The notes under the pieces are model-generated. The model was not told where the DNA came from. It made no database searches and saw nothing but the letters and a program-made list of their open reading frames with translations. Source: VXOZ01 sp965220045 (GTDB lineage: Bacteria; Chloroflexota; UBA11872; VXOZ01). Taken from it: a stretch of 64,000 bases of DNA. Shown in pieces: positions 24,958 through 34,199 of this stretch (position 1 is the stretch's first letter; each line of letters starts with the position of its first letter). The stretch covers positions 2,170,001-2,234,000 of the forward strand of contig OZ244803.1 of assembly GCA_965220045.1 (NCBI GenBank), given 5' to 3'. The translations under genes and the position numbers were made by a program.

Positions 24958-26256
24958 ATGGCAAAGACATTGAGCGCCGCGCCAACACTGGCACTGGACG
25001 GCGGGCCCAAGGCAGTGACTGCTGCGATCGACGACCGCTGGGAGCGGGTGACCGACCTGGAAAAGGAATACGTGCTGCGGGTGTTGGACAACTACGGCGA
25101 TGCCTACGCCGAATTGGACCTGTTCGAGCGAGAGTGGCGGGAATTCATCGGCACGAAACACGCAATCGCCATGTGCAATGGCACGGCCACCATTCACTCC
25201 GCCATCTTTGCGGCCGGCGCGCACGCGGGCAAAGAGGTGATCGTGCCCTCGGTGACCTGGCACGCGTCCATCAGCCCCATTCTCCATTGCGGCGCGACAC
25301 CGGTCTTCTGCGATGCGGACTCGGAGACCTTCTGCGCCGATCCGGAGGACGCCAGGCGCAAAATCACCGATCGCACCTGCGCCATCGTCGTCACGCACGT
25401 TTACGGTAACCCGGCAGACCTCGACGCGTTTCGCGAGATCGTGGATGGCACCGACATCGTCCTCATCGAAGACGCGTCACACGCTCACGGCGCGACGTGG
25501 GACGGCAAGCCGGTGGGCTCGTTCGGGCACATTGGCTGCTTCAGCCTGCAGAAGGGCAAGGCCATGACCGGCATCGAGGCCGGCGTTGCCGTCACCGACG
25601 ACGACGCGCTCTACGACCGCATGCTGGCGCTCGGCCAGTACGGGCGCTGCGGCAAACTCTGGTCCACGGCCGAATTCGCCGACCTGCGCAATATGGGATT
25701 AGGCGTGAAGTACCGCGCCAATCCGCTCGCCATCGCCATGGTGCGCGCCCAGTTCCGCCGGCTGCCGGAAATGAACGAGAAGCGCCGGGCGTGGTTCGAC
25801 CGGCTCGACGCTTTGCTGAGCGCCATTCCCGGTGTGAATCCGCAGCAGGTCTATCCCAAGGCGGTCCGGGGCGGCTTGGTGCACTACGGCGGGACGCTCG
25901 ACACTGAGGCCATCGGCGTGCCTGCAGACACTCTTCTCACAGCGTTGGTTGCTGAAGGCGTACAAACGAAGCCGGAGATAACGCCCTTCGGCTATGGCGT
26001 GATGCATTTGGAACCGCTCTTCAATGATTACGCTCTTGACGGCGTGGGCGGGCCGTGGAAAGACCTGCCGGCAGATTCGCGCGTCCGCAGACAGCGCGGC
26101 CATCTACCCGTGAGCGAGCGCATCCACGATACAGCGCTTTGGATTCAAACGCCTATCGACCCCAATCCGGAGTGGGTAGAGCAGGTGGGCGCAGCCTTTC
26201 GCAAGGTGATCGCCAACGCCGACCGCCTCGCCGAGCTTGCGCCCACGGGGACCTAG
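24958..26256 (+). CDS. DegT/DnrJ/EryC1/StrS family aminotransferase (copy 2)
   Basis: This 432-residue PLP enzyme has the segments AMCNGTATIHSAIFAAG, IEDASHAHGATWDGKP and CFSLQKGKAMTGIEAG. By alignment with copy 1 the Schiff-base residue is Lys201. The start at ATG 24958 follows GGGGAGGA; the open frame extending 51 codons upstream has no support. It is only distantly related to the enzyme at 8743, so it probably serves a different amino-sugar or cyclitol pathway. No adjacent partner enzyme is seen. Confidence 0.87.
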   Translation: MAKTLSAAPTLALDGGPKAVTAAIDDRWERVTDLEKEYVLRVLDNYGDAYAELDLFEREWREFIGTKHAIAMCNGTATIHSAIFAAGAHAGKEVIVPSVTWHASISPILHCGATPVFCDADSETFCADPEDARRKITDRTCAIVVTHVYGNPADLDAFREIVDGTDIVLIEDASHAHGATWDGKPVGSFGHIGCFSLQKGKAMTGIEAGVAVTDDDALYDRMLALGQYGRCGKLWSTAEFADLRNMGLGVKYRANPLAIAMVRAQFRRLPEMNEKRRAWFDRLDALLSAIPGVNPQQVYPKAVRGGLVHYGGTLDTEAIGVPADTLLTALVAEGVQTKPEITPFGYGVMHLEPLFNDYALDGVGGPWKDLPADSRVRRQRGHLPVSERIHDTALWIQTPIDPNPEWVEQVGAAFRKVIANADRLAELAPTGT

Positions 26257-26413
26257 GCAGTATGTGCCGGGATGCCTCCTTGGGATGGGGCCGAGGTCCG
26301 GATAGCGATACTCCCAAGACTACGATAGGCAAGCGAGTGCTGCCAAACATGAGGGAAGTCGATGTGTTACGCTGTCTGTAGACAGTGGCTGCTGTGAAAC
26401 GAGGAACACGGAT

Positions 26414-26584
26414 ATGGACTCTCTGGCGGAATGGATGCCCAGTATCGTTGCGGCGGCAGCCTGGCTTGGCTTGCTCTGGAGATTCGAAACTCGTATTTCA
26501 GCGCTGTCCGATCGGGTATCTCGCATCGAAGGTCTGCTTGAAGGGTACTTTATGCAGGCACGAGGCACGAAGGAGCAAGAGTAG
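26414..26584 (+). CDS. Small membrane protein with coiled coil (56 aa), unknown
   Basis: ATG 26414 follows GAGGAA by 9 nt and opens 56 codons to TAG. Residues about 9-22 (PSIVAAAAWLGLLW) form one short hydrophobic helix. Residues 24-46 show heptad spacing (FETRISALSDRVSRIEGLLEG), suggesting a coiled coil, and the tail is charged. The layout resembles small XhlA/YtxH-like membrane proteins, but I do not recognise a family. Its own reading frame is lost in all other phases, and codon use looks normal for the genome. Confidence 0.5.
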   Translation: MDSLAEWMPSIVAAAAWLGLLWRFETRISALSDRVSRIEGLLEGYFMQARGTKEQE

Positions 26585-26664
26585 AGGCGCAATAAGCGCT
26601 TGCTCCCGCCCGACGGCAATGCAAAGAAGGTTGCGCCACAGGCCAAGCGAGTCCGAACGCGACT

Positions 26665-28410
26665 CTAGGGTGAAGCGCCTTCCCGATTGGTGGTGTGTTC
26701 CGCGCCACGACAACGTGCAGTCGCTTCCCGGTCAAGCTCGCCGTCAGATGTTACCACGACGCCGTAGACCTGGCGCGCGCGTTCACGCGATACCTTTTCG
26801 TTGCACACGTCATCCAAGACTAACTGCGGATCGCGTTCCAGGGGATCACCCCAGCCACCGGCTCCTGACACCATGTGCCGGAACAGATCGTCTTCATAGA
26901 TCGTCTCGGTCGCTTTGCTCGTGAGCACACGCGCTTCGGTGTCCGGATTGAGAATGTTCTTTGAAGGCGCGCCGTCACTCCCGCCAGCCAGACCGTAAGC
27001 AAAGTACTTATGTCGATCTGAGCGGAGTTGCAATGTCGCGCGCCGCTCACGCAGGCGGTAATCGCGAACCAAGGCCAACCCGCCGCGATACTTGCCCGCG
27101 CCTTCGGAATCCGGCACGTAGCCGTAGCGCTCGATGCGCAGGGGCAGCTCAGCCTCCACCACTTCCACCGGATTGTTCGAGAAATTCACGACGATGCTTG
27201 CCATAGCGTCGGTGCCGTCGCCCCAGGGCTTGCCTCCCCACGAACCAAAGAGGAATTCCAGATAGACAAACGGGTTGCCGCCGTCGTCGTAGCCGCCAAT
27301 GCTCACACCCGTATCGCCCCCCACCTCGCAGGCCGGAATGCGGTCGGGGGCCAGTTTGGCGAGCGCGCCCATCACCGCGTTGGCGGTGCGGTAGCCGGTG
27401 AGGCCGCGCGCCGCTACCGGTGCGGGCATGCTGGGATTGATGACCGAACTCTCCGGCGCGATAACCTCGATGGGGCGGAAGTACCCCTCGTTATTGGGGA
27501 TTTCCTCCCCCATGAGACTGCGCACGCAGGCGTACACCGCCGAGCGCGTGAATGGTATCGGCGAATTGATGCCGCCGCGCACCTGCGGCGACGTGCCGGC
27601 AAAATCCACCGTCATCGAGTCGCCATGCACCTTCACCGTAACGGCAATGGGAATTGGTCCCGGATCAAAGCCGTCGTCGTCGATGTAGTCGGTGAACGTG
27701 TACTCGCCATCCGGGAGGTCGGAGATAGCCTGCCGCGCCAGCCGTTCGGTGTAGTCGAGCAGCGCGGAAAAGCGTGCTTGCAGGTCTTCGTGCCCGTAAC
27801 GTGCAAAGAGCGTCTTCACACGCCGTTCGCCCACGTGGCAGGCGGAAAGTTGCGCGCGGAGGTCGCCAAGCACAAGCCGGGGCACCCGCACGTTGGCGCG
27901 CATGAGCTCAAAGACGGCTTCATTCGGTTCACCGGCAGCGTAGAGTTTGAGCGGCGGAATGCGGATGCCTTCCTGGAAGATCTCGGTGGCGTCGCAGCCG
28001 TTGCCGCCCGCGACCATGCCGCCCACGTCGGCGTGATGCGCAATAGATACCAGGTAGCAGGCGAGGGTGCCGTCCAGGAAGACAGGCTTGAAGATGTAGA
28101 TGTCGGGCAGATGCGTGCCGCCGGCATAGGGATCGTTCAGCATGTACACGTCGCCGGGCTGCACGTCGTTTCCAAACGTCGCAAAGATGCTCTCTATCGC
28201 GTGCGGCACCGAACCGAGGTGCAACGGTAGCGTCAGCCCCTGGGCGATCAGTTCGCCACTCGGCTGGCACAGCGCGGTGGAGAAATCCATGCTGTTCTTG
28301 AGATTGTTCGAATACGCCGTGCGCAGCACCGTCATCGCCATCTCGTCCACCAGCGATTCCAGCGCATTCTTGAGGATTTCCGTCTCAACCGGATCGAACT
28401 CGCGGCTCAC
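26665..28410 (-). CDS. hyuB: Hydantoinase B/oxoprolinase family protein (HyuB)
   Basis: This 581-residue protein matches the B subunit of ATP-dependent hydantoinases and acetone-carboxylase relatives. It has EILKNALESLVDEMAMTVLRTAYS near the start, LNDPYAGGTHLPDIY, SIAHHADVGGM and the glycine-rich RGGINSPIPFT. GTG 28410 overlaps the hyuA stop codon by four bases (GTGA), the classic coupled arrangement. With HyuA it would hydrolyse a cyclic amide such as a hydantoin, oxoproline or lactam, using ATP. The precise substrate cannot be read from sequence. Confidence 0.9.
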   Translation of the reverse strand: MSREFDPVETEILKNALESLVDEMAMTVLRTAYSNNLKNSMDFSTALCQPSGELIAQGLTLPLHLGSVPHAIESIFATFGNDVQPGDVYMLNDPYAGGTHLPDIYIFKPVFLDGTLACYLVSIAHHADVGGMVAGGNGCDATEIFQEGIRIPPLKLYAAGEPNEAVFELMRANVRVPRLVLGDLRAQLSACHVGERRVKTLFARYGHEDLQARFSALLDYTERLARQAISDLPDGEYTFTDYIDDDGFDPGPIPIAVTVKVHGDSMTVDFAGTSPQVRGGINSPIPFTRSAVYACVRSLMGEEIPNNEGYFRPIEVIAPESSVINPSMPAPVAARGLTGYRTANAVMGALAKLAPDRIPACEVGGDTGVSIGGYDDGGNPFVYLEFLFGSWGGKPWGDGTDAMASIVVNFSNNPVEVVEAELPLRIERYGYVPDSEGAGKYRGGLALVRDYRLRERRATLQLRSDRHKYFAYGLAGGSDGAPSKNILNPDTEARVLTSKATETIYEDDLFRHMVSGAGGWGDPLERDPQLVLDDVCNEKVSRERARQVYGVVVTSDGELDREATARCRGAEHTTNREGASP

Positions 28411-30500
28411 GACTGGTCTTCTCCCACTGTAATCACCACATTGTCCCAAGCATCCCGTCTCACTGAGCAGTGCGGCGGAACCAGGATGGTAGTGTCGTAT
28501 TCCTCAATGATAAGCGGGCCGGGCTGATCGTCTGTGCTCAGCTCGTGGCGGGCGAGCAACGGCACGGACTGCTCACCCATTGCGGCGCCGAAATACGCTG
28601 TCCGCTCTTGCGGACCGGATGCTGTTACCTTACTCGTGGCGGCGCTGCCCCAGCGGTGCGCCCCCTCCCGTGGCAAGGTGACCTCAACCCGCAGATTGAC
28701 TAACTCGACGGGATCGTCGGGCGCCTTATGTCCGTACGTGCGTTCGTGCTCAATTTCAAAGGCTTCCCGCATGACGGCCGGTTTAGATTCTTGGAATGGC
28801 ACCGTGAGTTCAAAGGACTGCCCCGTATAGCGCAGGTCCGCAAAGCGCTGCCAGACGCCATGGTCCCGCGCGTCGCCGTCGACACCAAGCTCGCCGGCCA
28901 GGCGAGACTCCAAGTCTCTGTAGTGCTGATCCACCACTTCCGCGCTCACCGAGTCCAGCGGCAGGAGTACCGTCTGCACGGCGTGCTGAGAAACGTCCAC
29001 GCACAAGAGTCCCAGAGAACTGAACAGTCCCGGAAACGGTGGCACGACCACCTGCCGGACACCGAGTTCCTGGGCCATTTCAGCCGCATGCAGCGGGCCG
29101 CTGCCGCCAAATGCAAACAGGACGAAATCGGCAGGCGAACGGCCGCGTTCCACCGTGACCGCTCGCACGGCGCGGCTCATGTGAGAGACCGCAATGCGAT
29201 GGATGCCTAGTGCAGACTCCGCAACACTAAGGTCTAGAGGTGAAGCCAATTTTGCGTCCAATGTCGCGCGGGCATGGTCGGCATCAATGGGCAATTCTCC
29301 GCCCAGGAAGTGCGTCTGGTTCAGGTACCCGAGCGCCACGTTAGCATCGGTAAGCGTTGGCTCTTCGCCGCCCTGCGCGTAACAAACGGGACCGGGTTCG
29401 GCGCCCGCGCTATGGGGCCCGACGCGCAGACCGCCCGCCGGATCGATCCACGCGATGCTGCCGCCGCCGGCGCCCACTTCCGCTATGTCTATGGCCGGCA
29501 CTCGCAGCGCATAGCCCGCGCCGCGTTGCAGGCGTGCGCTCAGGCTGATGCCGCCGCCGACCTCATAGTCGTTGGTGCGCGTAATGCGGCCATCTTCAAT
29601 GACCGAGGCTTTCGCCGTCGTGCCCCCCATGTCGAGGGTGATCACGTTGGCGGCGTTCATCGCGTTTGCCAGCGAAAGCGCGCCCATCACACCGGCGGCA
29701 GGCCCGGATTCAATCACGTGAATAGGCTGCTCCGCTGCCTTGCCAGCACCCATCATGCCGCCGGCGGACTGCATCATGTAGACGGGAGCGGTTATGCGCC
29801 GCTCGTCGAGAGATTCGTGAAGTCGGTTGAGGTACGAGCGCATGACTGGTGCAATATAGGCATTGATCACCGTTGTGCTCGTCCGCTCGTACTCGCGAAT
29901 TTCGGGCAGCACGTGGGATGAAAGGGAAACGAACACGTCCGGCGCCGCCGCGTGCAGCAGTTCACCGATGCGCTCTTCGTGTTCGGAATTGCGGTACGCG
30001 TTGATAAGGCACACTGCAATCGACCGCACGCCTGCGTCCAGCAAGTGCGCTATGGCAGCGTGCACGCTTTCCTCATCCAACTCGCGCACCACGCCGCCGT
30101 GCGTATCGACACGCTCGTCAACTTCCCGCCGCAGCGCGCGCGGCACCAGCGGTTGCGGCGGCTCCCAGTGCAGATCGTAGAGACGCGGCATACGCAAGCG
30201 CCGGATCTCCAGCACGTCGCGAAAGCCCGCCGTCGTAATGAGGCCGGTCGGCGCGCCTTTGCCTTCCAGAATTGCGTTGGTTGCCACTGTCGTGGCGTGG
30301 ATAACTTCGCGAATCTTCGCGCTCTGGGAATCCGTTTCGCGGATGAGGGCGTCAAGACCCTGAACAATGCCTTGCGCAAAGTCAGCGGCGGTTGAAGATA
30401 CCTTCGTCCACACGCGCAGACCCTGGGAATCCATGAAGACAAGGTCGGTGAAGGTACCGCCAATGTCTACACCGACGCGCAGAGATGAGTCCACAGGCAT
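28407..30500 (-). CDS. hyuA: Hydantoinase A/oxoprolinase family protein (HyuA)
   Basis: This 697-residue ATP-binding subunit has the N-terminal phosphate loop DIGGTFTD at 12-19 and HATTVATNAILEGKGAPTGLITTAGF. The central part has TLDMGGTTAKASVI, a second actin-fold phosphate motif, and FAFGGSGPLHA follows. It phosphorylates the cyclic substrate for ring opening by HyuB. The start lies 3 nt after the stop of the isomerase gene, so the order isomerase-hyuA-hyuB is one operon, probably for uptake-independent use of a cyclic amide or related compound. Confidence 0.92.
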   Translation of the reverse strand: MPVDSSLRVGVDIGGTFTDLVFMDSQGLRVWTKVSSTAADFAQGIVQGLDALIRETDSQSAKIREVIHATTVATNAILEGKGAPTGLITTAGFRDVLEIRRLRMPRLYDLHWEPPQPLVPRALRREVDERVDTHGGVVRELDEESVHAAIAHLLDAGVRSIAVCLINAYRNSEHEERIGELLHAAAPDVFVSLSSHVLPEIREYERTSTTVINAYIAPVMRSYLNRLHESLDERRITAPVYMMQSAGGMMGAGKAAEQPIHVIESGPAAGVMGALSLANAMNAANVITLDMGGTTAKASVIEDGRITRTNDYEVGGGISLSARLQRGAGYALRVPAIDIAEVGAGGGSIAWIDPAGGLRVGPHSAGAEPGPVCYAQGGEEPTLTDANVALGYLNQTHFLGGELPIDADHARATLDAKLASPLDLSVAESALGIHRIAVSHMSRAVRAVTVERGRSPADFVLFAFGGSGPLHAAEMAQELGVRQVVVPPFPGLFSSLGLLCVDVSQHAVQTVLLPLDSVSAEVVDQHYRDLESRLAGELGVDGDARDHGVWQRFADLRYTGQSFELTVPFQESKPAVMREAFEIEHERTYGHKAPDDPVELVNLRVEVTLPREGAHRWGSAATSKVTASGPQERTAYFGAAMGEQSVPLLARHELSTDDQPGPLIIEEYDTTILVPPHCSVRRDAWDNVVITVGEDQS

Positions 30501-30503
30501 CGC

Positions 30504-31247
30504 CTAGACGGTCACAGGCACGGGCCGGGCCGCGGGAGACAACTCGAACAATCTGCCGTATCCGGATATCGGAGCGGTGTGACCGAGGGCACGCAAGCAC
30601 TGCCAGTAGGTGGCTTGATTGCTGGTTACTACCGGTATGCCCAGGTCTTCTTCAAGCGCCTGGATGACATCCATGGTACGGAGGTTCGTACAGCTAATGA
30701 AGAGCGCATCGGCATCTGCGGCCGCGTGTTCGCGGGCAAAGCGATAGGTTTCCTCCAGCGGGACAACGCCGATGTCGAACGCCGTGAGAATGCTCATACC
30801 GGCCTGGCTCACCACGTCAAAGCCCCAATCCTGCAGGAACTTGACCTCGAGGTCGTTGAGTTCAGGAATATACGGCGTCACCATGGCAACGCGCTGGGCG
30901 TCCAGCGCCCGTAGCGCACCGGCGACCGCTCCGGCGGTGGTCACCGCCTCAATCTGGCTGCCACCCCGTAGTCGCTCGCGCAACGCCTCTTCGCCGTCGG
31001 CGCCTTCAAAGAAACTGCCCGCGGTACAAGCAAAAGCGATAGCATCCACATTCGCGCTGAGAAGCTCATCTACACCGCGGTCGACGTGCGCGCACATCTG
31101 CGCCATGTCGTCGGCGTCCGAGCGGGAATTGCGCATGCGAGTAGCATAAACAGCATAGCCGTCCGGCAGCAGCGCGCAGCCTTCCGGTTCAACGACCGTA
31201 TTGACCGAAGGTACAAGCAAACCGATGCGTCCGCGCCAACCAAACAT
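30504..31247 (-). CDS. Maleate isomerase/arylmalonate decarboxylase family protein
   Basis: This 247-residue protein of the Asp/Glu-racemase superfamily has the start RIGLLVPSVNTVVEPE and two catalytic cysteines, Cys74 in FACTAGSF and Cys186 in ISCTNLRT, as in maleate cis-trans isomerase. ATG 31247 is chosen because GGAGGT precedes it by 6 nt; the frame extends further but with no ribosome site. Next to hyuAB it could instead act as a racemase for hydantoin-type substrates, though true hydantoin racemases have a different N-terminus. It is the first gene of the operon. Confidence 0.86.
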   Translation of the reverse strand: MFGWRGRIGLLVPSVNTVVEPEGCALLPDGYAVYATRMRNSRSDADDMAQMCAHVDRGVDELLSANVDAIAFACTAGSFFEGADGEEALRERLRGGSQIEAVTTAGAVAGALRALDAQRVAMVTPYIPELNDLEVKFLQDWGFDVVSQAGMSILTAFDIGVVPLEETYRFAREHAAADADALFISCTNLRTMDVIQALEEDLGIPVVTSNQATYWQCLRALGHTAPISGYGRLFELSPAARPVPVTV

Positions 31248-31644
31248 GCCGACACCTCCAAACTCTTCGTTTTCAGGATTTGTCAAGGTCTCGAAGTACT
31301 ATCAAACACAGGGATCAATTTGCGCCAAGCAACTCGGCGCGAGGCCATGCGACGCGTGGGTCGAACCTTGAATGTCCCACATCGCGCCCTTTCGCAAACG
31401 AATGCGACAGCTAGAATGATGATAGCGCAGCAACTTAGGCAAAACAACCTCGCTTGTCGCTCTGGTTGTCGGGACATACAATACCCTACGGATGCCAGGC
31501 TGCGGCGGTGCGCTAACAGGCCGCACAGCCGCGTAAGAGGACGGCCGCACTCTCCTGGCACCCACTGCTTTCCCGCGTGTGGCGCACGGGCGCAGAACCG
31601 CCGGGCGAGTCTCAGGCACACACAGCGATCCGCGAGGTGTAGGT

Positions 31645-32709
31645 ATGCAGATTGGCATAGTTGGATTGCCGTTTTCCGGCAAGACCACAGTCTTCACCGC
31701 CCTAGCAGGCGATGCATCGGAACAGAGCCACCAGTCCCACGGCCTGGAACCAGCCCTCGCCACCGTACGTCTCCCCGACGCCCGCCTCGAAGCGCTCTGC
31801 GCGCTGTTCGAGACCGAATTATGCATCCCCACGGAAGTGCAGTACCTGGACTTTCCCGGGGCGGGATTTGGCAGGCAAGAAAAGGACGCCGCCTGGGTGG
31901 GCACGCTCCGCACCGTGGACGCGCTGCTGATCGCTCTCGGGGTCTTTAGCGGCACGCAAGAGCCCGCCGCCGAATTAGAGAGCATCCACCTTGATCTCGT
32001 GTTGCCGGACCTGCAAATCGTGGAAAGCCGGCTAGACCGGCTCGCGTTGCAGTGGCGCACGGCCCCCGCCGCCGAACGCCTCCTCCTTGAACGGGAACAG
32101 AGCCTCTTGGAACGCATGCAAACGGCGCTCGAACAGGGCATGCCGGTACGTGCGCTGGATCTTTCCCCGGACGAAGAGCAGGCCATCCGCGGGTTTCAAT
32201 TCCTCACCATGAAACCCACGCTGGTGGTCCTCAATCTCTCTGAGGAACAGATGGCGCAGGCTGACGACTTGGCCGCGAACGTCCGCGCCGCATATGCGCA
32301 CGCGCAGACTACGGTCATCGGCCTCTGCGCGCAACTGGAGATGGAGATCGCGCAGCTACCGCAGGATGAAGCGGACCTCTTTCGCGAGGACTTAGGCCTT
32401 GAGGAGGCAGGCGCGGCGCGGGTGGTACGCGAGTCGCACGCGCTGCTCGGTCTGATTCACTTCTTCACGATGAATGACAAAGAAGTGCGCGCCTGGGCGA
32501 TTCCCCAAGGTACCCGCGCACAGGACGCCGCCGGCAAGATTCACACCGACATGGCCCGCGGCTTCGCGCGGGCGGAAGTGATTCCCTGGGATCAGTTGGT
32601 CGAGAATGACGGCTACGGCGATGCGCGCAAGCACGGCCTGGTGCGCCAAGAAGGCCGCGACTACGTGGTGCAGGACGGCGACGTGCTCTACATTCTGTTC
32701 TCCCGCTAG
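31645..32709 (+). CDS. YchF/OLA1-like P-loop NTPase
   Basis: This 354-residue protein has the P-loop GLPFSGKT at 7-14 and the C-terminal TGS domain with VRAWAIPQGTRAQDAAGKIHTDM and FARAEVIPWDQL, both diagnostic of the YchF group. The middle is divergent. The G3 region reads DFPGAGFGRQEKD where YchF has an Asp-x-Ala-Gly-Leu-type sequence, and the usual NxxE-like base specificity motif appears as LNLSEEQ. YchF proteins bind ribosomes and hydrolyse ATP. This is probably a second, lineage-specific member and not the housekeeping copy. ATG 31645 follows GAGGTGTAGG. Confidence 0.82.
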   Translation: MQIGIVGLPFSGKTTVFTALAGDASEQSHQSHGLEPALATVRLPDARLEALCALFETELCIPTEVQYLDFPGAGFGRQEKDAAWVGTLRTVDALLIALGVFSGTQEPAAELESIHLDLVLPDLQIVESRLDRLALQWRTAPAAERLLLEREQSLLERMQTALEQGMPVRALDLSPDEEQAIRGFQFLTMKPTLVVLNLSEEQMAQADDLAANVRAAYAHAQTTVIGLCAQLEMEIAQLPQDEADLFREDLGLEEAGAARVVRESHALLGLIHFFTMNDKEVRAWAIPQGTRAQDAAGKIHTDMARGFARAEVIPWDQLVENDGYGDARKHGLVRQEGRDYVVQDGDVLYILFSR

Positions 32710-32820
32710 GCTGTTGCGCTTGCCGGGAGCAGACACACGTGCGCACGTTGGATGGCCCGTCAGTATGCTGACCCACTACAGATCCTGTGCACAGTTTTCC
32801 CAAACCGCGCTACATGGTTA

Positions 32821-32826
32821 TATAAT
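32821..32826 (+). promoter_or_regulatory. Possible -10 element for aminotransferase gene
   Basis: A perfect TATAAT stands 49 nt before the GTG at 32875, in a locally AT-rich stretch. No good -35 hexamer is found at 16-19 nt upstream, so only the -10 is supported. Confidence 0.35.
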
Positions 32827-32874
32827 CACCTGTGAACACTCTCCCACCTAACACCACTTGGAGGCAATCCGCTC

Positions 32875-34038
32875 GTGGCACCCCCTAGCACCGCGCAGGC
32901 CGTAGCCGACCGCATTCTGGCACTGACCCCGTCTCCTACCATGGCGATGGACGCCAAGGCCAAAGCGATGGTGCGGTCGGGGATTGACGTCATCAACCTC
33001 TCCGTCGGCGAACCGGACTTCGATACTCCGGCGCACATCAAAGATGCTGCTATTGCCGCGATTCAGGAAGGCTTCAACAAGTACACGCCCGCCGGCGGCA
33101 TTCCCGAACTCAAAGAAGCCATTGCGGAGAAGCTCTCCCGGGAAAACGGTGTTGACTACAGTGCAAACGAAGTTGTGGCCTGCGTCGGCGGCAAGCAGGC
33201 GGTCTGCAACGTCTTTCTTGCGATTTGCAATCCCGGTGATGAAGTAATCGTGCACGCGCCGACCTGGCCGACCTTTCTTGAGCAAATCAAGCTGGCGCAA
33301 GGCGAGCCCGTGACCGTCCCGCTTGCCTCACCGTTCTCGATTACGGCAGACCCGCTGCTGGAGCGCATCACCCCCAACACCCGGGCAATCCTGCTCAATT
33401 CGCCCTGCAATCCCACGGGAGAGGTTGCTGAACCCGCAGAGATCCGCAAATTGGCACAGGCGTGCGTGGAGCGCGGCATCTACTTCATCGCCGACGAGAC
33501 GTACGAGCACTTTCTCTACGGCGATACCGAACACCTGTCGCCCGCTTCCATGGGACCGGACGAAAGGGCCCATGTCATTACGGTGAACACCGTATCCAAG
33601 ACGTACGCCATGACCGGCTGGCGCCTGGGCTATGTGGCCGGGCCGGAACCGGTGATCAAGGCCATCAACGACCTCATGACGCAGATTACCAGCAACCCAA
33701 CTGCCGCCGCGCAGAAGGCGGCCATTGCCGCCCTCACCGGGCCCCAGGACTGCGTGCGAGAAATGGTTGCCGAATTCAGTGCGCGCCGCTCGTTGCTGGT
33801 GGAAGGGCTGCGCGCGATTGGCTATACCTGCGCCCTGCCGGGCGGCGCATTTTATGCTTTCCCACAAGTCAATGGCGATGAAGCGGACATGGCGGTTGCC
33901 GATCGTCTATTGGAAGAAGCCCACATCGCCAGCGTGCCGGGGTCTTCATTCCTCGCCGACGGCCACCTGCGCATGTCGTACGCCACCAGCCGCGAAAAGC
34001 TGCAGGAAGCCCTGGAGCGGCTGCAAGAGCTAGCCTAG
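32875..34038 (+). CDS. Class I/II pyridoxal-phosphate aminotransferase (aspartate aminotransferase-like)
   Basis: This 387-residue enzyme of the thermophile-type aspartate aminotransferase subgroup has SVGEPDFDTPAHIKDAA, NSPCNPTGEV, IADETYEHF and the Schiff-base Lys242 in NTVSKTYAMTGWRLGY. The conserved Arg near the C-terminus is in LRMSYATSREKL. GTG 32875 follows TTGGAGG. It probably interconverts aspartate or another amino acid with its 2-oxo acid. Downstream at 34059-34081 a hairpin of the dispersed type may stop transcription. Confidence 0.9.
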   Translation: MAPPSTAQAVADRILALTPSPTMAMDAKAKAMVRSGIDVINLSVGEPDFDTPAHIKDAAIAAIQEGFNKYTPAGGIPELKEAIAEKLSRENGVDYSANEVVACVGGKQAVCNVFLAICNPGDEVIVHAPTWPTFLEQIKLAQGEPVTVPLASPFSITADPLLERITPNTRAILLNSPCNPTGEVAEPAEIRKLAQACVERGIYFIADETYEHFLYGDTEHLSPASMGPDERAHVITVNTVSKTYAMTGWRLGYVAGPEPVIKAINDLMTQITSNPTAAAQKAAIAALTGPQDCVREMVAEFSARRSLLVEGLRAIGYTCALPGGAFYAFPQVNGDEADMAVADRLLEEAHIASVPGSSFLADGHLRMSYATSREKLQEALERLQELA

Positions 34039-34058
34039 AATCCCGCCTTGAAAAGAGG

Positions 34059-34081
34059 TAGGGGCAACCCTTGTGGTTGCC
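34059..34081. repeat. Dispersed palindrome after aminotransferase gene
   Basis: GGGGCAACC and GGTTGCCC flank a short CTTGT loop. The whole unit resembles the G/C-block palindromes at 44416-44445 and 8693-8722. It lies 20 nt after the stop codon and could act as a terminator without a T-run. Confidence 0.6.
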
Positions 34082-34199
34082 CGTTACACGATACAATTAC
34101 AATCGCGGCGGTTTAGTACCTACCACGTGATTTCCTGCTACCTGTCTCCGAAACCGACCGCTGCGCCATGCACCGGCACCTTTGCATAGGAGGTAAGCC

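Noticed and set aside
27028..28230. 400-codon open frame on the + strand inside hyuB
   Set aside because: It is antisense to a strongly conserved gene, has unusual composition (His and Arg rich) and no ribosome site.
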